A stretch of 9,084 nucleotides of DNA from Terriglobales bacterium. GTDB taxonomy: Bacteria; Acidobacteriota; Terriglobia; Terriglobales; Acidobacteriaceae. The position numbers and the translations under genes were made by a program. Positions 1 to 5,226 of the stretch are shown in pieces (the stretch's first letter is position 1; each line of letters begins with the position of its first letter). The stretch is from NCBI GenBank assembly GCA_015655365.1, contig JAATFE010000199.1, positions 1-9,084 on the forward strand, written 5' to 3'. A model generated the notes under the pieces. That model saw only the letters and a list, made by a program, of their open reading frames with translations. It had not been told where the DNA came from and ran no database searches.

Positions 1-9
1 CACTCGAAG

Positions 10-744
10 ATGCGTTTAGGCCGCAAGGCCATCAAGACCGATTCCCGCACCCTGGCGCTTGGCGACTATCTGAGGCCGGGTGTTCCGCCTCCCCCGCCTG
101 CCGCCGACTGGACCAAGGGCATTACCGACTGGGGCATGATGTTGAACGACAAGCTGAGCGATTGCACCATTGCCGGCGCGGCGCACGCCGTGCAGGTGTG
201 GACCGTCAACACCACCGGAAAGATCGTTACCGTCCCCGACCGCACCCTCAAGAGCTACTACGAAAAGTGGGATGGCTATGTCCCTGGCAAACCGGAAACA
301 GACAGCGGCGGCGTGGAACTGGACGTATTGAATGACTGGCAGAAGAAGGGTTTTGCCAAACATAAGCTTCTGGCCTTTGCCGATCCGAGATACACCGATC
401 TGGTGGAGATGCGCCAGTCCATCGCCCTGTTTGGCGGCGTCTATATCGGTCTGGCGTTGCCCCTCTCGGCGCAAAAGCAGGAGGTGTGGGACGTGGTGCC
501 CAACGGCGGCGCCAAAGCCAAAAGAGGCAGTTGGGGCGGTCATTGCGTTTTTGTGCCCAAGTACGACAAGAAAGGGTTCACCTGCATCACCTGGGGAGGG
601 TTGAAGACCATGACCGTGGCTTTCTGGAAGAAATACTGCGACGAGGCGCACACCTTGCTGGGCCAGAACTGGTTCACCGCCAAAGGCTCGCCCAGCGGCT
701 TTGCCCACGACCAGTTGATGGCCGATCTGAAGGCTATTAAATAA
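10..744 (+). CDS. Papain/C39-like cysteine-peptidase-fold protein, function unknown
   Basis: A 244-aa soluble protein with no signal peptide or membrane segment. I recognise the general type from its spacing: an N-terminal motif LNDKLSDCTIAGAAHA (residues 45-60, Cys52) like the nucleophile helix of papain/C39 peptidases, and a later GGHCVFV (176-182, His178) followed by a short beta segment ending ITWGG (193-197). In papain-type enzymes the last motif is NSWG, where Asn is the third catalytic residue; here that position is Ile193, and no obvious Asp replaces it. It may therefore be an inactive or non-peptidase member of the fold. The N-terminus (LGRKAIKTDSRTL) and a Pro-rich stretch (24-30) precede the domain. 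The ATG at 10 gives a natural-looking start, but only nine bases lie upstream, so the ribosome site cannot be judged. The coding call is firm; the fold assignment is by motif only and the substrate is unknown. Confidence 0.8.
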   Translation: MRLGRKAIKTDSRTLALGDYLRPGVPPPPPAADWTKGITDWGMMLNDKLSDCTIAGAAHAVQVWTVNTTGKIVTVPDRTLKSYYEKWDGYVPGKPETDSGGVELDVLNDWQKKGFAKHKLLAFADPRYTDLVEMRQSIALFGGVYIGLALPLSAQKQEVWDVVPNGGAKAKRGSWGGHCVFVPKYDKKGFTCITWGGLKTMTVAFWKKYCDEAHTLLGQNWFTAKGSPSGFAHDQLMADLKAIK

Positions 745-803
745 AGCGGTTAGCGCCGATTTCGGCTGCCAGGCGTCCAATCGGGTAGCGGTTCACCCAC
801 AAG

Positions 804-840
804 GCTCCCCCCAGGTGGTTTAATACCTATTGGGGGGAGC
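804..840 (+). terminator. GC-rich hairpin after the peptidase-fold gene
   Basis: GCTCCCCCC (804-812) is perfectly complementary to GGGGGGAGC (832-840). Inside, AGGT (813-816) can pair with ACCT (825-828), leaving a small bulge and an 8-nt loop. It lies 60 bp after the first gene's stop and 42 bp before the barrel gene. No U-tract follows, so it is not a classical intrinsic terminator; it could be a terminator remnant, a processing hairpin or a protein-binding palindrome overlapping the next promoter. The hairpin is seen directly; its function is inferred. Confidence 0.45.
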
Positions 841-846
841 GCTGCC

Positions 847-881
847 TATAACGGTGGTGTGCTTCCGTAACGTTCTGGAGG
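847..881 (+). promoter_or_regulatory. Candidate -10 box and Shine-Dalgarno for the barrel gene
   Basis: TATAAC (847-852) matches five of six bases of the sigma-70 -10 consensus, but no good -35 is visible 16-18 bp upstream, where the 804-840 hairpin sits. A strong Shine-Dalgarno GGAGG is at 877-881. It lies 1 nt from the ATG at 883 and 13 nt from the in-frame ATG at 895, so neither start has ideal spacing. If the -10 is real the leader is only about 25 nt and excludes the hairpin. Confidence 0.3.
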
Positions 882-882
882 T

Positions 883-1635
883 ATGCCGAAACCGATGGTT
901 TCTTTCCGCCGTATTGCCCTTCTGCTGGCGCTGGGTCTGCCAGCCATGCAAGCTGTTCAGGCCCAAAGCTCGAGCAGCAACCCAGCAACCCCTGACCAGG
1001 CGTCACAAGCCGCCGGCCAATCTCAACCGCAGGTTAGCGTGCAGGCCCGCATCCGGGCCCGCCGCGAGCAGCGCCGCGTCGTTGCCATTCGCGAAGCTTA
1101 TGGAAATCGCTACGATGCATACATCGGCGGTGGATTCGTGCGGACCCACGCCGGTCCACCGCAGAAAGTCAACTTGTATAGCTGGAACACCGGCTTTACT
1201 CGCTACTACGACGAGCGCCTGGGCGTAACCATCGACGCGCGTGGCAACTATGGCACTCCCTTTGTGGGCCTCAACACGGCCACCAACAGCGCCACCACCA
1301 AGCCGGCTATCAGCGAATACTCTGTTATGGCTGGACCCACCTACCGCTTTTATTTGCAGCCCAAGTACTCCGTCTCCGGCCGCGTCATGGCCGGGTATGC
1401 GTACGGCAAGTTCTCTGGCGATACCGGCGGCAACACCGCGCTCGCCCAGCAGCTCGGCCTCTATCCGGATGGTTCGACCTACGCCGCCAACGCCAGTTTC
1501 GCCGTCGAGTACAACCTAACCCCGAAGCTTGGTCTGCGGGTTGCACCGGAGTATTTGCTGACCGGCTTCGGCTCGACCGAGCAGAACGGCCTCGGCTTCA
1601 CCTCCGGGATCGTGTACCGGTTCGGCAAGCGGTAA
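883..1635 (+). CDS. Secreted outer-membrane beta-barrel protein
   Basis: A 250-aa protein with a clear Sec signal peptide: basic RR at 9-10, hydrophobic core around 11-22 and a V-Q-A cleavage site after Ala27. Next come a Ser/Gln/Ala-rich linker (28-54) and an Arg-dense segment (56-70). From about Tyr77 alternating aromatic and small residues typical of antiparallel transmembrane strands run to the end (YDAYIGGGF, YSWNTGFTRYYDERLGVTIDARG, GPTYRFYL, GRVMAGYAYGKF, FAVEYNLTPKLGLRVAPEY, GFTSGIVYRF). The last strand ends in Phe247 followed by GKR rather than in a terminal aromatic. This resembles small OmpA/OmpW-like barrels (PF13505-like), often of unknown role; pore, adhesin or structural functions cannot be told apart. 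Start 883 is the longest option; ATG 895 (Met5) gives an equally good signal peptide. It appears to be monocistronic and ends at a strong terminator-like hairpin. Confidence 0.85.
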   Translation: MPKPMVSFRRIALLLALGLPAMQAVQAQSSSSNPATPDQASQAAGQSQPQVSVQARIRARREQRRVVAIREAYGNRYDAYIGGGFVRTHAGPPQKVNLYSWNTGFTRYYDERLGVTIDARGNYGTPFVGLNTATNSATTKPAISEYSVMAGPTYRFYLQPKYSVSGRVMAGYAYGKFSGDTGGNTALAQQLGLYPDGSTYAANASFAVEYNLTPKLGLRVAPEYLLTGFGSTEQNGLGFTSGIVYRFGKR

Positions 1636-1638
1636 GGG

Positions 1639-1777
1639 CAGAGATCGGGTTTCAGAGATCAGTTAAAGGCCCCCGGAGAAGATGAAAGCTCTTGAGCTTC
1701 TGGCTTCTATGGGGGCCTTTAACGTCCCTGAGGCTCGCCGAAGTTTCTGATCTCTGACCCTTGATCTCTGATCTCTG
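1639..1777. repeat. Nested inverted repeat built from CAGAGATC 8-mers
   Basis: CAGAGATC occurs at 1639-1646 and 1653-1660, and its reverse complement GATCTCTG at 1749-1756, 1763-1770 and 1770-1777. The two left copies and the first two right copies are each offset by 14 bp, so 1639-1662 and 1747-1770 form an inverted repeat matching at 20 of 24 positions. The last copy abuts the fumarase stop codon. The terminator-like hairpin 1662-1723 lies inside. This fills the whole gap between two convergent genes. It may be a REP/BIME-like or other dispersed intergenic element; that cannot be shown from one locus. Confidence 0.7.
1662..1723. terminator. Bidirectional terminator-like hairpin
   Basis: GTTAAAGGCCCCC (1662-1674) is perfectly complementary to GGGGGCCTTTAAC (1711-1723), a 13-bp stem. 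Within the 36-nt interior, AGAAG (1677-1681) pairs with CTTCT (1704-1708), and AAGCT (1686-1690) with AGCTT (1695-1699), giving a long, nearly continuous rod capped by CTTG. The CCTTTAA end reads as a short U-rich tract on either strand, which suits a shared terminator for the convergent barrel and fumarase genes. Confidence 0.7.
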
Positions 1778-3304
1778 TCACGCCAAGATCGGAATCCCCG
1801 CTATCCTCTGCTGCCACTCGGCGGGGCCGGTCTGGTGGACGCTGGCGCCTTTCGAATCCACGGCTACCGTGACCGGCATGTCGCGCACATCGAATTCGTA
1901 GATCGCTTCCATGCCCAGGTCCGCAAATCCCACCACCCGTGAGCTGTGAATGGCCTTGGCAACCAGATAGGCCGCGCCTCCCACTGCCATCAGGTAGACC
2001 GCGCCAAACTCCTTGATCGCGGCAATGGCCTCCGGTCCCCGCTCGGCCTTGCCCACCATGCCCAGCAAACCCGTCTCGGCCAGCATCTGGCGGGTAAACT
2101 TGTCCATACGCGTGGCCGTCGTCGGACCCGCCGGGCCAACCACCTCTTCGCGCACCGGATCCACCGGACCCACGTAGTAGATGAAGCGGCCGCGGAAGTC
2201 CACCGGCAGCTTTTCTCCGCGGTTTAGCATGTCGGTCATGCGCTTATGCGCCGCATCGCGGCCTGTCAGGAGCTTCCCCGTCAAAAGCAGCACTTCGCCC
2301 AGCTTCCAGGAAGAAACTTCCTTGCGGGTCACCGTGTCCAGATTCACTCGGCGCGCCGTCGAAACGTCGTGCGTCAGCTTGGGCCAGTTGTCGAGGTTGG
2401 GCGGATCGAGAAAGACCGGCCCCGAACCGTCCAGCACAAAGTGGGCGTGGCGGGTGGCTGCGCAGTTAGGTATGATCGCTACCGGCAAATTGGCGGCGTG
2501 GGTAGGGTAGTCGCGCACCTTCACGTCCAACACCGTGGTCAATCCGCCCAGCCCCTGCGCGCCAATGCCCAGCCGGTTCACTTTGTCGTAGAGTTCCAGG
2601 CGCAGTTCCTCGGCCCGATTGGCTGGCCCGCGCGCCTTCAAGTCTTGAATATCAATGGGGTCCATCAGCGATTCCTTGGCCAGCAGCATGGCCTTCTCTG
2701 CCGTGCCGCCAATGCCGATGCCCAGCATGCCCGGCGGGCACCAGCCAGCGCCCATGGTCGGCACGGTCTTCAGCACCCACTCGACGATGGAATCCGAGGG
2801 GTTCAGCATGATGAACTTCGCCTTGGCCTCCGAACCGCCGCCCTTGGCTGCCACCGTCACCTCGACTGTCGTGCCTTTCACTAAATCCACGCTGACCACC
2901 GCCGGCGTATTGTCCTTGGTATTGGTCCGCTTGCCCGCCGGGTCGGCCAGGATGGAGGCGCGCAGCTTATTGTCCGGGTCCAGATAGGCGCGGCGCACGC
3001 CTTCGTCTACCATCTGCTGAATGTCCTTGGTCTCTTCGCCTGGACCGGGTTCAAAATGCACGTCCAGGCCCACCTTGACGAAGGCGCTCACAATGCCCGT
3101 ATCCTGGCAGATGGGCCGGTGTCCCTCGGCGCACATGCGGCTGTTGATGAGGATCTGCGCTATGGCGTCCTTGGCCGCGGGCGACTGCTCCAACTCGTAG
3201 GCTTTGGCCATGTTGGTGATGAAGTCGACCGGGTGGTAGTAGCTGATGTACTGCAATGCGCCCGCAACGCTGGCAATAAAATCTTCCTGGCGAATCGTGG
3301 TCAT
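1778..3304 (-). CDS. fumA: Class I fumarate hydratase, [4Fe-4S], fused alpha-beta
   Basis: Reversible hydration of fumarate to L-malate in the TCA cycle, in the cytoplasm. The 508-aa protein carries the Fe-S hydro-lyase alpha domain (about 12-290) followed by the beta swivel domain (about 300-505), the fused form seen in E. coli FumA (slightly longer) and other bacteria. Cluster ligands are Cys66 (in ICQDTG), Cys189 (GWCPPG) and Cys281 (NCAATRHAHF). Other hallmarks are NTKDNTPA (128-135), KGGGSE (154-159), GIGGTAEKA (197-205), GAQGLGG (248-254), GPAGPTTATRMD (390-401) and AVDSKG (481-486). The frame stays open upstream to 3466, but the start at 3304 matches the family N-terminus (MTTIRQEDF), avoids overlapping vapC and has AGGAAGG 8 nt upstream. 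No lesion is seen. A related L-tartrate dehydratase is less likely given the strong fumarase-type motifs. It lies 70 bp downstream of vapC on the same strand; no convincing promoter was seen in that gap. Confidence 0.96.
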   Translation of the reverse strand: MTTIRQEDFIASVAGALQYISYYHPVDFITNMAKAYELEQSPAAKDAIAQILINSRMCAEGHRPICQDTGIVSAFVKVGLDVHFEPGPGEETKDIQQMVDEGVRRAYLDPDNKLRASILADPAGKRTNTKDNTPAVVSVDLVKGTTVEVTVAAKGGGSEAKAKFIMLNPSDSIVEWVLKTVPTMGAGWCPPGMLGIGIGGTAEKAMLLAKESLMDPIDIQDLKARGPANRAEELRLELYDKVNRLGIGAQGLGGLTTVLDVKVRDYPTHAANLPVAIIPNCAATRHAHFVLDGSGPVFLDPPNLDNWPKLTHDVSTARRVNLDTVTRKEVSSWKLGEVLLLTGKLLTGRDAAHKRMTDMLNRGEKLPVDFRGRFIYYVGPVDPVREEVVGPAGPTTATRMDKFTRQMLAETGLLGMVGKAERGPEAIAAIKEFGAVYLMAVGGAAYLVAKAIHSSRVVGFADLGMEAIYEFDVRDMPVTVAVDSKGASVHQTGPAEWQQRIAGIPILA

Positions 3305-3305
3305 G

Positions 3306-3319
3306 AGGAAGGCCTTCCT
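3306..3319 (-). promoter_or_regulatory. Fumarase ribosome site inside a 14-bp palindrome
   Basis: AGGAAGGCCTTCCT is a perfect 14-bp palindrome ending one base before the fumarase ATG. Its half on the coding strand (AGGAAGG) is the Shine-Dalgarno, 8 nt from the start. In RNA only about five pairs could form around a GGCC loop, so any masking would be weak; as DNA it has the symmetry of an operator site. Function is inferred only. Confidence 0.45.
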
Positions 3320-3374
3320 GAACACTCTAGGGTAATGGACGAGGAGCCTGATCGTTCTCTCGGCCTCAAAACTC

Positions 3375-3776
3375 CTACGGCTGCTGCAGTGCCGGCCGCA
3401 GGTCCGTGTGCACAAAGTCGTCGCCCTTGTAGAGCAGCGGTTCGCGTTTATCGCGGGCCAGGGCATAGCTGAAGCAATCGCCGAAGTTCAGGTTGGCCGC
3501 GTGGCCGCTGCCTTTGCCGTAGTCGCGATAGGCCTGTCGGGCAATCCTGGCCTGTGCGGCTGTGAGCGGTTCAATGGCAATTTGGAATTGCTCGATCAAC
3601 TCGTCAACCCGGCGGCTTGTGGCAGGATTCTTCCATCGATCCACGACGATAGAAAGTTCAACATAGGTTGAAGCTGAGATGCAGGAACTGTCCGATGAAT
3701 CCAGGGCCTCTGCCAGAGTCTCCCACTCCGGCTCCCGCTTGAGAATTGCAACCAGCGCAGACGTGTCAACAATCAT
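3375..3776 (-). CDS. vapC: VapC-family PIN-domain ribonuclease toxin
   Basis: A 133-aa single PIN domain, the usual VapC length. The acidic metal-binding residues are visible: Asp4 (MIVDTSAL), Glu40 (STYVELS), Asp100 (NFGDCFSYALA) and Asp119/120 (LLYKGDDF). VapC toxins are Mg-dependent endoribonucleases, commonly cutting tRNA or rRNA, held inactive by the cognate VapB; the target here is unknown. The frame is open to 3881, but the ATG at 3776 gives the canonical N-terminus and its ATG overlaps the vapB stop (ATGA), implying translational coupling. The active-site set is complete, so it is predicted functional. Confidence 0.93.
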   Translation of the reverse strand: MIVDTSALVAILKREPEWETLAEALDSSDSSCISASTYVELSIVVDRWKNPATSRRVDELIEQFQIAIEPLTAAQARIARQAYRDYGKGSGHAANLNFGDCFSYALARDKREPLLYKGDDFVHTDLRPALQQP

Positions 3777-4033
3777 TTCGGCAGTCCCGTTTCTTCGTCG
3801 TAGAGTTCGTCCATCAGCTCTTTGGAACTCCGGCCATCGTTCATGATCGCTGCTGTCTCCGCAGTTATACGATTGAGCCATTCCATACGGCTTTCCTTTC
3901 TGGAGGCGTTCTCCTGCCGTTCCAGCCGCTCCTTGACCGAAACCTTGACGGCCAGGGTCAGGCTTTCACCTGTCAGTTGCGCCAGTTTCTTCGTTAAGCG
4001 GTGTGTTTCCTCGTCTTTGATGTTCAGGCTCAC
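3773..4033 (-). CDS. vapB: VapB-family antitoxin, Rv0623-like
   Basis: An 86-aa antitoxin. The N-terminal part (LNIKDEETHRLTKKLAQLTGESLTLAVKV, about residues 3-31) matches the Rv0623-like transcription-factor family (PF07704), a DNA-binding dimer that autorepresses the operon. The acidic C-terminus ending ELMDELYDEETGLPK is the usual toxin-wrapping tail. An in-frame GTG at 4051 would add six residues, but GTG 4033 is preferred: AGGTGG (4040-4045) lies 6 nt upstream and the product starts as the family usually does. It overlaps vapC by 4 nt. Partner identity is secure from the pairing. Confidence 0.9.
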   Translation of the reverse strand: MSLNIKDEETHRLTKKLAQLTGESLTLAVKVSVKERLERQENASRKESRMEWLNRITAETAAIMNDGRSSKELMDELYDEETGLPK

Positions 4034-4060
4034 GTTTGTCCACCTTTCCACCGTCGGTTT

Positions 4061-4106
4061 CTACCATTCTACCATTTTGCCGGTTCATTCCGAACAAACC
4101 AACCGG
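4061..4106 (-). promoter_or_regulatory. Candidate vapBC promoter and operator
   Basis: CTACCATT occurs twice head to tail (4061-4068, 4069-4076). Read on the minus strand this contains TAGAAT (4071-4066), a plausible -10; TTCGGA 17 bp upstream is a weak -35. An inverted repeat CCGGTT (4080-4085) / AACCGG (4101-4106) lies just beyond. Repeats overlapping a toxin-antitoxin promoter are where VapB or the VapBC complex is expected to bind. The repeats are seen; the roles are inferred. The region is shared with the divergent ypdA gene. Confidence 0.35.
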
Positions 4107-4146
4107 ATTATCCCGGAAATCCCCCGCCATGCCCTAAGCTATAGCC

Positions 4147-5193
4147 ATGAACGACCTTACTCTGGAAACAGCGGCAACGCAGAACACGCTCTTCGATCTG
4201 TTGGTGGTGGGCGCCGGGCCCACCGGGTTGGCTTGCGCTATTGAGGCGCAAAAGGCTGGGTTCCGCGTGGCTCTGGTGGACAAGGGCTGCGTGTGCAACT
4301 CGCTCTTTCACTATCCCGCGCACATTACGTTCTTCACCACTCCGGAGCTGTTGGAGATTGGCGACATTCCCTTTCCCAGCCCTACCGCCAATCCCACCCG
4401 CGACGAGGCGCTGCAATACTACCGTCTTGTGGCGGCCCACTACCGTCTGGACGTACGGCAATATCACCGCGTGGATCGGGTGACGGGCGCGGACGGCGCC
4501 TTCACGGTGCACACCGAGGACCGCTTTGGCCGTCCCGGAACCCTTCATGCGCGCAAGCTGGTCATTTCCACCGGCTATTACGACCTGCCCAACCACATGA
4601 ATATTCCCGGCGAGAAGTTGAGCAAGGTGCATCACTACTACGACGATCCCCATCCCTACTTCGAAATGGACGTGGTCGTGATCGGCGGCAAGAACTCGGC
4701 GGCCATTGCCGCTCTGGAGCTGTGGCGCAGCGGCGCGCGGGTGACTCTCGTGCACCGCGACAGCGAGTTGCGCGCCCATGTGAAGTATTGGATTAAGCCG
4801 GATATCGAGAACCGGATCAAGAACGGGGAGATCAAGGCTTACTTCAACTCGCGCGTAACGGAGATTACCCCGGACGCGGTGGTGGTGGAAACGCCCGAGG
4901 GCAGGCTGACGCTCAAGAACGACTTCGTTTTTGCCATGACGGGCTATCACCCCGACTTCGACTTCCTGAGTAATCTGGGCGTGCGCTTCGAGGGGCCCGA
5001 CCGGCTGCCCGTCTGCGATAGCGAGACGCTGGAGAGCAACGTTCCGGGCATCTACCTGGCCGGGGTAATCGTGGCCGGTTCGCGGACCAACGAAATCTTC
5101 ATCGAGAATGGCCGCTTCCACGGGTGCCAGATTGCCGCGGCACTGATCGCCAAGCGAGATGATAAAGTGCCGGTTACAGAGTCAATCGGGTAA
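4147..5193 (+). CDS. ypdA: YpdA/Bdr-type bacillithiol-disulfide reductase
   Basis: A 348-aa cytoplasmic FAD/NADPH flavoprotein. YpdA reduces bacillithiol disulfide to bacillithiol, regenerating the low-molecular-weight thiol that replaces glutathione in Firmicutes and some other phyla. FAD-binding GAGPTG (22-27) lies near the N-terminus; STGYYDLPNHMNIPGE (141-156), the NADPH-site motif VIGGKNSAAIAALEL (178-192), FVFAMTGYHPD (260-270) and AGVIVAGSRTNEIFIENGRFHG (305-326) follow the YpdA family pattern in order. Unlike thioredoxin reductases there is no CxxC in the NADPH domain. The Cys reported as redox-active in S. aureus YpdA (Cys14, in GGGPCG) is Thr26 here, while a CVC pair (Cys48, Cys50) sits just before NSLFHYP where Bacillus has non-Cys residues. 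No Shine-Dalgarno precedes the ATG, so initiation may be leaderless or weak. The sensor kinase follows after 33 bp. Confidence 0.9.
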   Translation: MNDLTLETAATQNTLFDLLVVGAGPTGLACAIEAQKAGFRVALVDKGCVCNSLFHYPAHITFFTTPELLEIGDIPFPSPTANPTRDEALQYYRLVAAHYRLDVRQYHRVDRVTGADGAFTVHTEDRFGRPGTLHARKLVISTGYYDLPNHMNIPGEKLSKVHHYYDDPHPYFEMDVVVIGGKNSAAIAALELWRSGARVTLVHRDSELRAHVKYWIKPDIENRIKNGEIKAYFNSRVTEITPDAVVVETPEGRLTLKNDFVFAMTGYHPDFDFLSNLGVRFEGPDRLPVCDSETLESNVPGIYLAGVIVAGSRTNEIFIENGRFHGCQIAAALIAKRDDKVPVTESIG

Positions 5194-5226
5194 ACTGGGG
5201 CACCGATCTGTGCGGGAGGTTTTGGT

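Noticed and set aside
16..780. A 254-aa open frame on the minus strand over the first gene
   Set aside because: It mirrors a well-supported plus-strand gene, and its residue composition (many H, G, Q, V) is that of a GC-rich antisense shadow with no domain signature.
3305..3466. Upstream extension of the fumarase to 3466
   Set aside because: It would overlap the vapC end, is unlike any fumarase N-terminus, and the start at 3304 has a well-spaced ribosome site.
3777..3881. Longer vapC reading frame
   Set aside because: The PIN domain begins MIVDTSAL at 3776 and the extra residues are out-of-frame vapB sequence.
4127..4146. Shine-Dalgarno for ypdA
   Set aside because: No AGGAG-like sequence lies within 20 bp of the ATG; TAAGCT at 4135-4140 might be a -10 of a leaderless transcript but has no -35, so it is not called.
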